DNA of 64,000 bases from Pandoraea faecigallinarum. GTDB taxonomy: Bacteria; Pseudomonadota; Gammaproteobacteria; Burkholderiales; Burkholderiaceae. Location of the stretch: assembly GCF_001029105.3 (NCBI RefSeq), contig NZ_CP011808.2, positions 62,001 through 126,000 of the forward strand, written 5' to 3'. Made by a program: the position numbers and the translations under genes. Shown here one piece after another: positions 7,611 through 16,799 of this stretch; within the stretch, counting starts at the first letter, position 1, and every line of letters begins with the position of its first letter. The notes below the pieces were generated by a model. That model was not told the origin of the DNA. It saw nothing but the letters and a program-made list of their open reading frames with translations, and ran no database searches.

Positions 7611-8316
7611 ATGAAAGTCGCCGTCTTAAATTTCAGCGGGAATCCGGGTAAGACCACGCTGGTTGATCACCTGCTCGCGCCGCGCATGAACGCGCCGAGG
7701 TTCGAGATCGAGACTCTCAATGCCGGCTCGGCCGACACCGGCGCGCTGCGCCTCAAAGGCCGCGACTACGGCGGGCTGCAAGAGGGCCTGATGACGCTCG
7801 ACTCGGCCATCGTTGACGTGGGCGCGTCCAACGTCGCGGAATTCATCAAACAGATGGGCCAGTTCGAAGGGTCGCACGATGAGTTCGACTACTTCGTGGT
7901 GCCTGCGGTGAGCGAGAAAAAAGCAACAAACCGACACCGTGAACACGATTGAGACACTGGCTGGCCTCGGTGTGCCGGCACAGAAAATACGCGTGGTGTT
8001 CAACAAGGTCGAACTCGAAGACGCGAGCGACGTGCCGCGTCTGTTTCGGACGATCTTCGGCTTGCACGAGGGCACCCAAAGCTTCACGCTGCGAGCAGAC
8101 GCCGTGGTGTTCAAAAACGAGATTTTCGAGCGGCTGCGGGGGCTGAACAAGTCCGTCGCCGACGTTGTCGCGGACGACACGGACTATCGGGCCATGCTGC
8201 GCGAAGCGAGCGACGACGCGGCCCGCTCGCGCGCGGTGAGCATGATCTCCGCTCAGCGCCTGGCCAGGTCGGCCCACAAGAACCTCGATAACGTCTACCG
8301 GGCGTTGTTCAGGTAA
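7611..8316 (+). pseudogene. stbB: StbB-like plasmid partition ATPase, frameshifted
   Basis: MKVAVLNFSGNPGKTTLVDH begins with a deviant Walker A (GNPGKTT) as in StbB/ParA-like plasmid stability proteins; the second half (VFNKVELEDASDVPRLFRTI) continues the same protein. The two halves are in different frames: the phase changes in an A6 run at 7916-7921, where one A fewer would give SEKKQQTDTVNT and a continuous ~234-residue protein. Whether this is a true mutation, a slippage site or a sequencing error cannot be told. An IS1111 right end lies 9-14 bases upstream of the ATG, so its original promoter and probably ribosome binding site have been replaced. Confidence 0.75.
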
Positions 8317-8448
8317 TCGGGAGAATGAAATGAACGCGTCCCACCCCGTGACCGAGTGAGCAAAGGAAGGTGGATCCTCACGGGCCAACGGCATCGATGT
8401 GCCCAAAGTGGAAAATACGAAGTTTTCCAAAGCAACCGGAGGATCCGA

Positions 8449-9468
8449 GTGAATTGTACGGCAGTGGGTGTAGACATCGCGAAAAGTGTGTTCCAAGTGC
8501 ATTACGTCGATCAGGAAACTGGCGAGATCGTGAACAAGCCGATCAAGCGGGCAAAGTTCCTTGAGCATTTTGCGAACCGAGCGCCGTGCCTGATCGGGAT
8601 GGAAGCGTGCGGTGGTGCGCACCACTGGGCCCGGCAACTCGCGAAGCTGGGCCACGAGGTGAAGCTGATGCCGGGGGAGTTCGTAAAGGCTTTCAACATC
8701 AGGAACAAGAGCGATGCGGCTGATGCGAAGGCGATCTGGCTGGCCGTGCAGCAGCCGGGCAAGCCGGTCGCAGTAAAGACCGAAATGCAGCAAGCCATGC
8801 TGGGGCTGCACCGGATGAGACAGCAACTGATCAAATTTCGCACGATGCAGATTAATGCTCTGCGAGGGCTGCTAACGGAATACGGTGAAGTGATGGGCAA
8901 GAGTCGGGCGAAGCTCGATAAGGAAATACCCGCTGTGCTCGAACGGATTGCGGAGCGTTTGCCTGCCGTGCTGATCGATACGTTTCGCGCGCAGTGGAAC
9001 GGACTGGAGAAGCTTGATGAGCAGATCGCTGAGATCGAGCGTCGGATGCGCGAGTGGAAGAAAGAGGATAAGGCGGTCAAGGCCATCAGCGAGATTCCCG
9101 GTGTTGGATTACTGACGGCAACAGCAGCTGTCGCGATGATGGGAGATGCGAAAGCGTTCAGTTCGGGACGAGAGTTTGCCGCGTGGGTTGGGATCGTGCC
9201 GAAGCAGACGGGTTCGGGCGGCAAGGTGAACTTGCATGGCATATCAAAGCGCGGCGACACATATCTGCGCACCCTGCTGATTCACGGTGCACGATCTGTG
9301 CTGACGCATGCGAAAGAGCCCGGTGAGTGGGTCGAACAAATCCAGAAGCGGCGGCCAAAAAATGTCGTAATCGTCGCGTTAGCCAACAAGATGGCGCGAA
9401 CGATCTGGGCAGTTCTTGCCCATGACCGGCAGTACCAGAAGGGATACGTGAGCGTGAAACCCGTCTAA
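8449..9468 (+). CDS. IS110/IS1111-family transposase (DEDD recombinase)
   Basis: 339 residues from a GTG start at 8449 with GGAGG seven bases upstream. The N-terminal RuvC-like DEDD domain shows GVDIAKSVFQVH (Asp), LIGMEACGGAHHW (Glu) and NKSDAADAKAI (two Asp). The C-terminal domain has IPGVGLLTA (helix-hairpin-helix) and KQTGSGGKVNLHGISKRGD, which carries the catalytic serine region (SGGK). All key residues are present, so the enzyme should be active. Elements of this family insert at specific sites using an element-encoded RNA that pairs with target and donor. Confidence 0.9.
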   Translation: MNCTAVGVDIAKSVFQVHYVDQETGEIVNKPIKRAKFLEHFANRAPCLIGMEACGGAHHWARQLAKLGHEVKLMPGEFVKAFNIRNKSDAADAKAIWLAVQQPGKPVAVKTEMQQAMLGLHRMRQQLIKFRTMQINALRGLLTEYGEVMGKSRAKLDKEIPAVLERIAERLPAVLIDTFRAQWNGLEKLDEQIAEIERRMREWKKEDKAVKAISEIPGVGLLTATAAVAMMGDAKAFSSGREFAAWVGIVPKQTGSGGKVNLHGISKRGDTYLRTLLIHGARSVLTHAKEPGEWVEQIQKRRPKNVVIVALANKMARTIWAVLAHDRQYQKGYVSVKPV

Positions 9469-9745
9469 ACGGGCAGCGCTTGCGTAGAGGATTAACGTTT
9501 AAACACAGGGTGAACGTCGAAAGGTTGCGCAGCAATCGAGTGTGATGACAAGCCAGGTAGGACCGGGACTCGCTAAACCTGAATGATGCCTCGAGCTTTG
9601 AGCTCGCCGGGAGAATGAGGTGCGAGTCAGCGAATTTCATAGGGGCCCGCAGCGACTGTACCGACTGCATCGAGGCCGGATATAGAGCTGCAGCCCATCC
9701 TGTCTATCAAAACACGCGAAAACTGTTGCAAACGGGACGCGTTCA
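9469..9745 (+). ncRNA. Putative IS1111 seekRNA/bridge RNA region
   Basis: The ~280 noncoding bases between the transposase stop and the right subterminal repeat. In the IS1111 group this 3' segment is known to code for the guide RNA. A second diverged copy of the same region is found at 7320-7597. Conserved blocks between the two (for example GTCGAAAGGTTGCGC and GACCGGGACTCGCTAAACC) probably mark the structured scaffold, variable blocks the target- and donor-recognition loops. Exact RNA ends cannot be read from the sequence. Confidence 0.5.
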
Positions 9746-9755
9746 TATAGGTGTC

Positions 9756-10145
9756 ATGGCCACTGATGTCTCCACCGCGCGCGAAGCGCTAATGGCCGAG
9801 TTGCTACAAGAGGCGGACGCGCTCGTGCGGCGTTTAGAGCAGGCTGACCAAGCGCTGGCCGCAAAGATGGAGCAGGCAACCACGGACGCGGCCGGTAAGG
9901 CGTTTCTGGCCGCCCGGCTCAATTTCGAGTCCGTCATCGACAAAAACGCTGCGAAGCTGACCGAGGCGGGCCGCCACGCGGCGGCGCAGATCGGCAACCA
10001 ACTCAATCATGGCGCGGCGCAACTCGTCGCAGCGAACCTCGCGCTTGAGCGTAAGGCGCGGCGGTTCGTGCTGCTGCTCGGCGGCTTCGCGCTCGTTGCG
10101 GGAGCAGTGGGGGGATTCGTCGGGGCCTGGCTGGCGGGCTTTTAA
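9756..10145 (+). CDS. stbC: StbC-like plasmid stability protein with C-terminal membrane helix
   Basis: 129 residues. The N-terminal ~95 residues are amphipathic, Ala/Glu-rich helix (AREALMAELLQEADALVRR ... AAGKAFLAARLNFE) likely to form a coiled coil; residues ~105-127 (FVLLLGGFALVAGAVGGFVG) form one transmembrane helix. Proteins of this type accompany StbB-like ATPases on Burkholderia plasmids; the StbC name is a tentative assignment from context and composition. The ATG at 9756 lies just six bases after the IS1111 right end, so its ribosome binding site now has to come from the IS. Confidence 0.55.
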   Translation: MATDVSTAREALMAELLQEADALVRRLEQADQALAAKMEQATTDAAGKAFLAARLNFESVIDKNAAKLTEAGRHAAAQIGNQLNHGAAQLVAANLALERKARRFVLLLGGFALVAGAVGGFVGAWLAGF

Positions 10146-10407
10146 GGCATGGATGCTGAACAGGTACGGCTACCATGCTGACGCCACATCCACGCCCCCA
10201 TCTTTGCGAGTGCTTACTCACGTGCGAGGCATCGAGCGCCAGCCCTCCAGCCGGGTAAGGGAGGTGCGAGAAACGGACGCGCTCAGCCGCGTAAAGGGGG
10301 TGGGACAGTGCCGCTTCACCAACCACGAGAGGCCGGTGATGGCCTAAGGGGCGCCGCGCGTCCATGTGGCCGCGAGCACGTCAGCGCTAACTTAATGCGT
10401 GCTCGGC

Positions 10408-12054
10408 TCAAATCGCATAGCGGTCGAAAACTTTCTGAACGGGCTCGGTGAAATCCGGATGACTTATCGCATAAGTCATGCCTTTCTCCATTACGAATAT
10501 AGTGTCCGGTTGGGTAATGGGGGGAATCGGATTGTCTTTCAAAGCCCTAATATAGGCGTCAAATGACATGAAATTCCACATCCATGGATCGACCGCCATC
10601 TTGTAGAGGTTCCCGTTCACCGCAAGATTTAACACGCAAAAGAAATGATCCGCTTTGCCTTCGAGCTGCGGGTCATAAGACTTCGGACCATAAATTTCCG
10701 CTTTCACGCCGTCAGAATGATGGCCTCGCATCGAAAAAAAATCCCGTGACTTTAACTGCGCAAATGCGGCGGCCGTCAACGCCATCTCCACGCAGTTACC
10801 CGTCGAATATTTCAATGCCCCTAACACGAAAGCCAGGTATTTTCTCGGCAGCGGGAGCAGTTCGGGAATGTCCTTCCGATAGGCAACGTTGGCCATGTTA
10901 TAAAATTCAAATCGCTTCGTCGCAAATTGATGCTTCATTCCCCCTGAATCGAAGTCTTCTTCTGTAGCTGATTTCAAAATCAGTTGGCGAACCCTAGTCA
11001 CGCAAAAGTCACAAAAGTCGTGAACGGCTAATTGTTCGTGGATGAGCGCGGGGACGCCCACGCCCCTTACACCCGAAGTTTCGGACGCCGTCGTGATTTC
11101 CACCGCGCGAGGGCGGGCGGACGTGCTCGTCGCGTAGGCCGCTATCCGTCGCGCGACGCCGTGCCGAATCGGTAAGGGCGTTCGCGACCAGCGGGCTTCG
11201 GGCGTCGGCGGCTCGAGGCGAATCCGCGCCTTGTCGAATACTCTGGCCAGACGATGGACGATGTCATCGTCAATCCTCGACGGGTAGCGCGTGAGCATCG
11301 CTTTGAGACCCGCGTCAAGCGTGTCCAGATAACAGTGCTGCATGTTGCCGTGCAAGGCAAACTGCTTCGTTGCGCTGGCGGGCAAATCGCTCGCAAGGGG
11401 CTCGACCCAGAAAGCGGCGACAAAACCGGCTTCGAGCACCGGCGCGCCCGCGTTCTCAGATTCGACTGCCTGTCCTTGCCCATCCAAATACGCGGCCCAT
11501 TGCGAGCGCTGATGCACGAGCACTTTGCCGTCGCCCTCGAGTGCGATGTGCGTGGTGCTTAGCGGCCCACCCACCATGCGATCGTCCACCGCGCGCTGCA
11601 CGGCAGTCGGCCCCAGCGCCGCGAACTCGGCGTCGCCCAATTGCGTCGCAATCTGAAGCGCTGCCGCGTAGGCGATTCCCATGTCGACGCAACTGAGTAG
11701 CAGCGGCGGCACGATGTGCTCGGCGATACGCTTGAGCACCGCCTTTCCGCCCGCCTCGTGCGCCAGCAACGGGTCGTTCGCAATGTCCGTGAAGTCGAGG
11801 GGACCGTCAGGCGCTTCGCCGGATATGGAAATCGTCAAGCACTCAGGCGCGCACGCTTCGGTGCCAAGAAAGCGATCGGCTAGACACCCACAGACCGCCG
11901 GGAGGTCCTCGATCGCTCCCAACGTCAAGGGGGCGGTCAGGATGTCGCGGAACACGGAAATCTGCTTGAGCTGGTTGAGCTGGTTGAACCGGTGGTTGCC
12001 CAGCGGTCGGGGGATGATGAAGGGCATCTCTTTCAGGGTCAAAGTCACCGACAA
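10408..12054 (-). CDS. Unknown protein with a possible Cys-His-Asp catalytic triad; candidate effector
   Basis: 548 residues if the TTG at 12054 is used. No whole-length family recognised. The C-terminal ~150 residues carry GNCVEMA (Cys421), ADHFFCVLN (His470) and AVDPWMWN (Asp489), an order and setting like papain-fold/transglutaminase-type enzymes in bacterial effectors (for example C58 peptidases). The same triad with the same spacing (48-49 and 19) recurs in the relic at 16800-17466. The N-terminal two thirds are Ala-rich helical. An overlapping frame upstream (from ATG 12166, MPVNFSEPLGGVAHVEFEKS) also looks coding, so the true start may lie at 12166 with a frameshift near 12030. No signal peptide is seen. 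Confidence 0.6.
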   Translation of the reverse strand: MSVTLTLKEMPFIIPRPLGNHRFNQLNQLKQISVFRDILTAPLTLGAIEDLPAVCGCLADRFLGTEACAPECLTISISGEAPDGPLDFTDIANDPLLAHEAGGKAVLKRIAEHIVPPLLLSCVDMGIAYAAALQIATQLGDAEFAALGPTAVQRAVDDRMVGGPLSTTHIALEGDGKVLVHQRSQWAAYLDGQGQAVESENAGAPVLEAGFVAAFWVEPLASDLPASATKQFALHGNMQHCYLDTLDAGLKAMLTRYPSRIDDDIVHRLARVFDKARIRLEPPTPEARWSRTPLPIRHGVARRIAAYATSTSARPRAVEITTASETSGVRGVGVPALIHEQLAVHDFCDFCVTRVRQLILKSATEEDFDSGGMKHQFATKRFEFYNMANVAYRKDIPELLPLPRKYLAFVLGALKYSTGNCVEMALTAAAFAQLKSRDFFSMRGHHSDGVKAEIYGPKSYDPQLEGKADHFFCVLNLAVNGNLYKMAVDPWMWNFMSFDAYIRALKDNPIPPITQPDTIFVMEKGMTYAISHPDFTEPVQKVFDRYAI

Positions 12055-12354
12055 TCACTGACTTATATACCTTAACCGCAAGCCCGAGACTTTCGAAATT
12101 AAGCGCAGACTTTTCGAATTCGACATGGGCAACACCGCCGAGCGGCTCACTGAAGTTAACCGGCATCGGCGGCACGGGAGCCTGTCGCAGCCAATGCCTC
12201 ACGTGCGCCCTTAGCTGCGCACTTTCCCACCTGTGAGGCGATGCGAGCCACCGCCGGCCGGCTCCACCTAACTACACCTCATTTGGCCGCGCGAATGCGG
12301 GTGGGGGCACCCGTCGGATTCGTCAGGGTGCGTGCTGGCGAATTCCTCGTCGAT
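12055..12354. other. Intergenic stretch with a possible 5' extension of the gene to its left
   Basis: On the minus strand 12166-12030 reads MPVNFSEPLGGVAHVEFEKS followed by a plausible protein sequence (ALNFESLGLAVKVYKSVIV) in a frame different from the 548-residue gene. From 12203 to 12354 I see nothing. Confidence 0.4.
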
Positions 12355-12376
12355 AAAAAACCCGGCCGAAGCCGGG
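12355..12376 (-). terminator. Rho-independent terminator after the parB-like gene
   Basis: On the minus strand: CCCGGC (12371-12376), loop TTCG, GCCGGG (12361-12366), then T6 (12355-12360). Six perfect G-C pairs with a very stable UUCG tetraloop and U run: a textbook intrinsic terminator 70 bases beyond the parB-like stop. Confidence 0.85.
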
Positions 12377-12445
12377 TAAGTCTCTATACGTCACGACAAG
12401 TTTCGCGGGATGCGTGTTCTCTTATTGCGCACAGCCCGGGCAACG

Positions 12446-14568
12446 TTATCCGGCGATTCCGCCAGTGTCCACCTCCGCGACAGCGATACGTGGCGTATGA
12501 GCATCGGCGTCCGAATTTGCGGCCACCTCCAAGTCGGCTCCGCCCCCCTCGGGCCCGTCTTCCGGCTCGGCGGGCTGCTCGGTCGGCTGTTGTGTTTCGA
12601 ACATGGTGGGCATCCAGCCGGTGCCTTCGGCGAGCCGTTCCGCCTCGCTGGCCATGTCGGCCTTCTTCAACTTCGACAGACGGGTAACGTGCGCGGGCGC
12701 GTACTGGCTGACGGCCGCCAGCGTTGCCGCCTTTGGCACGTGCAGGAAATAGCCCTTGGCGGTTGGCTGCCACCATGCGGTCATGTCCAGCCCCACCGCC
12801 TGCGCCAGTGCTGCACCCGGTTGCGGCAGCATCGCGCATGGCGTCACCACATCGACGGCGGACGCCACACACACGGCTATCAGCCGCACCAACTCGTCTT
12901 GCGGCTTGCCATCAACGCGGCGAACAATTCTGCGCTGTCCTGCGGTAACGCATCTCTGAGGGTTTCCTGTAACGCACGCAACGCCACAGCGGCAGACGAT
13001 TCCGGTTCCTCGGGCGTCAGCCTTTCGAGCCGGTCTTGCCCGGTCAGACTCACGCCTAGCGGAAAGTCGCCGCCTCGCAAGCGTCCTTGCAATACGGTCT
13101 GCACCATGTCATGCGCCAGCGCGGCCAAGGCGACGTGCGGATGGCGCGCCACTTCGATTTGCAGTGCCGCCGTGCGGTGGGCGCTTAACCGTTGCGCCAG
13201 CCGCTCGGACAGTCTCTCAACAGTGTACGCATTGTCACCGTTGTGGGCTTCCTCGTCGTTTTCGTCGCCCTCACCATTCACACCGTTCTTACCCCCACCT
13301 GCGCTCAAACCCTGCCGCAGCTTTTCCAGCGTGCGCAGCGCCTTGGCCTCGGGCTCGCGCAGCAGACCGCGATGAACCACGGCTTTGCCTTCGGGGTCAA
13401 GCGTCACAATGGCACCGGCCACGGCGCGCACGTCCGGGGCATAGTCTTGTAAGCCATCCTCCACAGCTTGCAGTTCCTTGGCCACCTGTTCGCGGCGCGA
13501 TTCCACGTCGCTGACCTTATCCTCGTCCTCGGTGTCGTAAGCGCTTTCCAGTTCCCGCTCGATCTTCTCAAGCCGCGCTTGTAACGAGGCAATGCGGCGG
13601 GCTTGGCGTGCGCTCGGTTCGCGGCGCTGGCGCGGCGCGTTCTGAAACGTCTGGCGCTCGGCGTGGCTCATGTGCGGCATCGCTTGTACCCACGCCCAAT
13701 CTTCGGCGCGCACCGCTTCAGCTAGAACGTCCAGCCGGTTACCCGCCAGCGTCTCCAACAGTCCGGGGTCGGTCAGATAGGTGCCGTCATCGCCTTCGGC
13801 GAACAAGTCGCGACGAATGCCGCCGCCCGCTGCGGTGTAGGCGTCCATGCCGACGAAACGCGCCAGCGGATCCGAGGCGTTGATTTCGCGCTCGGTCAGG
13901 CGTGCGCGCAGGGCGGATGCGCCTCGCTGCCACTGCGGCGCACCGTAGAACGCGGCTTCCGGTGCGCCGTGGTCATCGGTCATGGTCAGCGCCATTAATT
14001 GCTCCAGCGTCGGCGCGTCCGGCGTGTTGCTGCGATAGTCGTCCAGCAAACGCGGCGAGACGTTCGCGAGCTTCAGGCGTCGCTGCACGACCAGCGGGGA
14101 CACACCGAAGTCAGCCGCAATGTCTTCCGCGGGGCGGCCTTCCTTGACGAGCGCGGCGAAGGCGACAAACTGGTCGGCCGGATGCATGGCCTCGCGCTGC
14201 CCGCTCACGTTACGGGCCGACGCATCGGCGACGAGCAGGCACGGCACGTCGTGGTCGGCGGGGATGCGCTTTTTCTTCGCCAGCAGTTTCAAGGCGCTCA
14301 AGCGGCGATCGCCCGCGACGACTTCGTATTGCTCACCCACGTCGTCGGCGCGGCCGGCGGCAATCACGATAAGGTTTTGCTGCAGGCCAATGCGCGAAAT
14401 ACTCGCGGCAAGTTCGTCTATGGACAGACGCGGCGTCGTGCGTACGTTGCGCTTGGACCGGCGCGAGCGCAGCCGGGACAGCGGAATCAGCATCAGGTGC
14501 TGGGTCGGGTCGAACGCTTCGAGCGCTTCGGCTTCGGCGTCGTGTTGGGTCTGGGAAATTGCGTTCAT
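12446..14568 (-). pseudogene. parB: ParB/RepB/Spo0J-family plasmid protein, frameshifted near the 3' end
   Basis: From ATG 14568 (AGGAG eight bases upstream) the protein starts MNAISQTQHDAEAEALEAFD and has the ParB nuclease-like core: LIPLSRLRSRRSKRNVR, then LAASISRIGLQQNLIV, EVVAGDRRLSALKLL, and a KorB-like HTH (EDIAADFGVSPLVVQRRLKL). A long coiled coil follows (residues ~330-390). At about 12893 one base is missing: the frame ends in SRKTSWCG-stop, whereas the next frame continues DELVRLIAVCVASAVDVVT for 140 more residues. Joined, it matches the length and end of the large ParB-like proteins of Burkholderia plasmids. The lesion removes only the C-terminal fifth, so partial function is possible. 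Confidence 0.8.
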
Positions 14569-14668
14569 GGTGATATCTCCTAGCGGTTCAGTGGGCAGCA
14601 CCGAGAGAAGCGGCAAGGGCGGCTGCCTGCCCCTGCCACATGAAGAAGACAGCGAATCAGCCTTTCAA

Positions 14669-15493
14669 TCAGGACTTCAACTGACGCAGGCCATCGGCCA
14701 GCAACCACAAGGCACGATTGAGGCGAATACCGGTATCGATTCCCTGCACCGGGCGTGTGGTCTGGCGGCGACCGTTCGCGGCGCGCCCGGACAGACCGCC
14801 TTTGAGGAGATTTTCCTGCGTGCGGTTGAATACGTTCCACAGATCGCGGTGCTCGTCGTCGTGACGGCGGGGCGTGAGGAGTTGCGATGCCGTGATGGGG
14901 GCCGACTCGGCGTCGTCGTACTTCAATGCGAGCGCGGCACGGGCGAAAACGTCGGCCTCGCCGTCCTCGAGCGTGACGGCCTGCATGGCATCGCGGGAAG
15001 CTTGCGCCCGCTCGAAACCGTGCAGGATCTCGTAAGCGCCATCGATAACGTGCTCGGCTACGTTGCCCTTATGAGGCACGCGCACGTCAGCGATGCAGTC
15101 ACCACAAACAAGGCCGTTGCTGCACACGAAACGGAGCATTCCCGCGAGCATTTGATAGCTGCTCGTGCCGTCATGCGAATTCAATAAAATGACCTCGTTC
15201 GCTTCGCGGCCGTTGATCTGGCTGGCGTGGCGCAGCCGGATCATGTGCTTGGTAGTGTTGCGGCGGTCGTCGTGCGGCACGCGGGTCTGACACACCATGA
15301 ATGGCTCGAAGCCTTCGCCGCGCAGTGCATGCAGCACGGTCGCGGTGGGGATGTAGCGGTACCGCTCGGAACGGCTTTCGTGCGCGGCCGGTGCAAAAAT
15401 GGACGGCGCAACGGCACGGATCTGGTCGTCCGACAACGGATATTCGGAGCGCAGCGCCGGTGAATGGGAAGCAAAGTGAGAAGCGAGTTGCAT
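14669..15493 (-). CDS. DUF932/DUF945-type conserved plasmid protein
   Basis: 274 residues from ATG 15493 (MQLASHFASHSPALRSEYPL), chosen because AGGAG lies eight bases upstream; the longer reading to 15652 lacks support. Recognisable segments of the family are YIPTATVLHALRGEGFEPFM, NEVILLNSHDGTSSYQMLAG and RFVCSNGLVCGD. Such proteins are frequent on phages and plasmids next to ParB-like genes; the biochemical role is not established. It lies directly upstream of the parB-like gene on the same strand with a 100-base gap and is probably co-transcribed. Confidence 0.75.
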   Translation of the reverse strand: MQLASHFASHSPALRSEYPLSDDQIRAVAPSIFAPAAHESRSERYRYIPTATVLHALRGEGFEPFMVCQTRVPHDDRRNTTKHMIRLRHASQINGREANEVILLNSHDGTSSYQMLAGMLRFVCSNGLVCGDCIADVRVPHKGNVAEHVIDGAYEILHGFERAQASRDAMQAVTLEDGEADVFARAALALKYDDAESAPITASQLLTPRRHDDEHRDLWNVFNRTQENLLKGGLSGRAANGRRQTTRPVQGIDTGIRLNRALWLLADGLRQLKS

Positions 15494-15667
15494 GGCATGT
15501 CTCCTGACAAAAATGGGGCCATAGCTTTCTGAGACGACTTCAAGTAGGAATGCGCCGCCTTGGCCAGCGCCATCGTTTGGGCGTTGGCACTGCCCGGGTG
15601 ACGGAGGCGGCACGGTGGGTGCGGCCGCGCGGGTGCGGAGCTTGGTCGGCATGTCGAACGCTGCCTG

Positions 15668-15799
15668 TCAGCACCACACGACGTGGCCAAAATCGACGGT
15701 GCGGCGGTAGTGGTAGCGGCCATCCCAAGGCGTGAACGTGTATTCCATGTACGCGCAACTCAGCACGACGATCCAGTGATGCAGTGAGCGCGGTGGCAT
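15668..15799 (-). CDS. Small hypothetical protein (43 aa)
   Basis: ATG at 15799 preceded by GGAGG five bases upstream; stop TGA at 15668-15670. The product begins MPPRSLHHWIVVLSCAYMEY and ends GHVVWC, rich in aromatic residues and His. It lies upstream of the DUF932-like gene on the same strand and is probably the first gene of that plasmid operon. Called on the strength of the ribosome binding site and position; no family recognised. Confidence 0.55.
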   Translation of the reverse strand: MPPRSLHHWIVVLSCAYMEYTFTPWDGRYHYRRTVDFGHVVWC

Positions 15800-16799
15800 A
15801 TCGGCCTCCATCAAAAAGGGGTGGGATTCACCGCTACCGGATTCCAAGATTCGGAGCCCGCTTTTTGGGGTTTCGGTGCGGTCGGCACGAGGAGCCCGGA
15901 TGGCCTGTTGCCGCCGTCTTTCCTGAGTTCATCGCCCGCGACGGCCAGGGGTGCGCGGCGCGGCGCCGTCAAGGAAACCAGCGCAGGGTGGGTGCGGCCC
16001 GCAGGCGCAGCCGAGGACACGGCCCTGCGCGCCTTGAGGGCAGCGGGCCGTGCGCTACAGTCGCGGACAAGGGGATGAAGTCAGGAAAGATGGCTTAACG
16101 GGAATTGGCAGTGCTGCATGCCGAGCGCATGCAAGCGAAGCGCGCAGGTCCGGAGGGAAGCATCCGGGCCGTAGGCGTCATATCAGCCGAATAGAGTGAG
16201 GGACGAGGGAGGAATGCCGAGGCTAAGAGAATGTGGCCACCACGATGTATTACGCTATTTATCTTGGTCCCGTAATGGCGAGGATCAGGCCGAAGGTCGC
16301 GCAGGAAACCGTTTGGACATGTCCGCATCGGATGAGCTATCGCCAACACCGGTAGCCCTGGTGCCAAAAAATTCATTCAGATGGCGGTACTGGCGCGGAA
16401 CTGCCCACCCGATTCTCACTCTCCTGGGGCGAGCAGCCCGACCAAGCGCTCCATTATGGTTGTGGGAGCACAGGATATTTTTTCGGTCGCCGAGCCGACG
16501 TTCGAGCCGCTCACTTGAAGGGTCACGCAGGTCTGCTGTCCGCGAGGGACGCAGACTTGTCTTGGAGCGCCGAGCCGCGCGGTGCCGTGCCCATCAAACC
16601 GAGGGCAGGACAGTGTCCTTTAAGATGTTTGATGATATTAATCATCGGTCCATAGACCAGGGAGCCTACTTTATGATGCTTACCCCTATCTCATCTGGGG
16701 TTGTTCGACACGCTGACCTGCGCCCCGAAGACCACGTAGCACGCAACTTATTCTTATCGCACGTCAAGTAAATATTAATTGATTGCTCCAAATTTACAA
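15800..16799. other. Region without a supported gene; one strong hairpin
   Basis: Open frames exist on both strands but have the composition of chance frames in GC-rich DNA. A perfect-looking 8-bp hairpin is at 16147-16170 (GGTCCGGA, loop GGGAAGCA, TCCGGGCC), in a stretch that could be a structured RNA, but I cannot name a family. The boundary to AT-rich DNA is at about 16790. Confidence 0.3.

Larger units (their letters stand above)
8328..9749 (+). mobile_element. IS1111-type (IS110 family) insertion sequence, complete
   Basis: Carries an intact transposase and subterminal inverted repeats GAACGCGTCCCA (8332-8343) and GGGACGCGTTC (9734-9744), the hallmark that separates IS1111 from other IS110 elements. 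No target duplication is expected or seen. It has landed between stbB and the stbC-like gene: the left flank has GGGAGAATG just after the stbB stop (a plausible original ribosome binding site), while the ATG of the downstream gene follows the right end within about seven bases. Confidence 0.85.

Noticed and set aside
7846..8826. 326-codon minus-strand ORF
   Set aside because: Antisense shadow of stbB and the IS1111 transposase; GC-rich third positions keep the complementary frame open.
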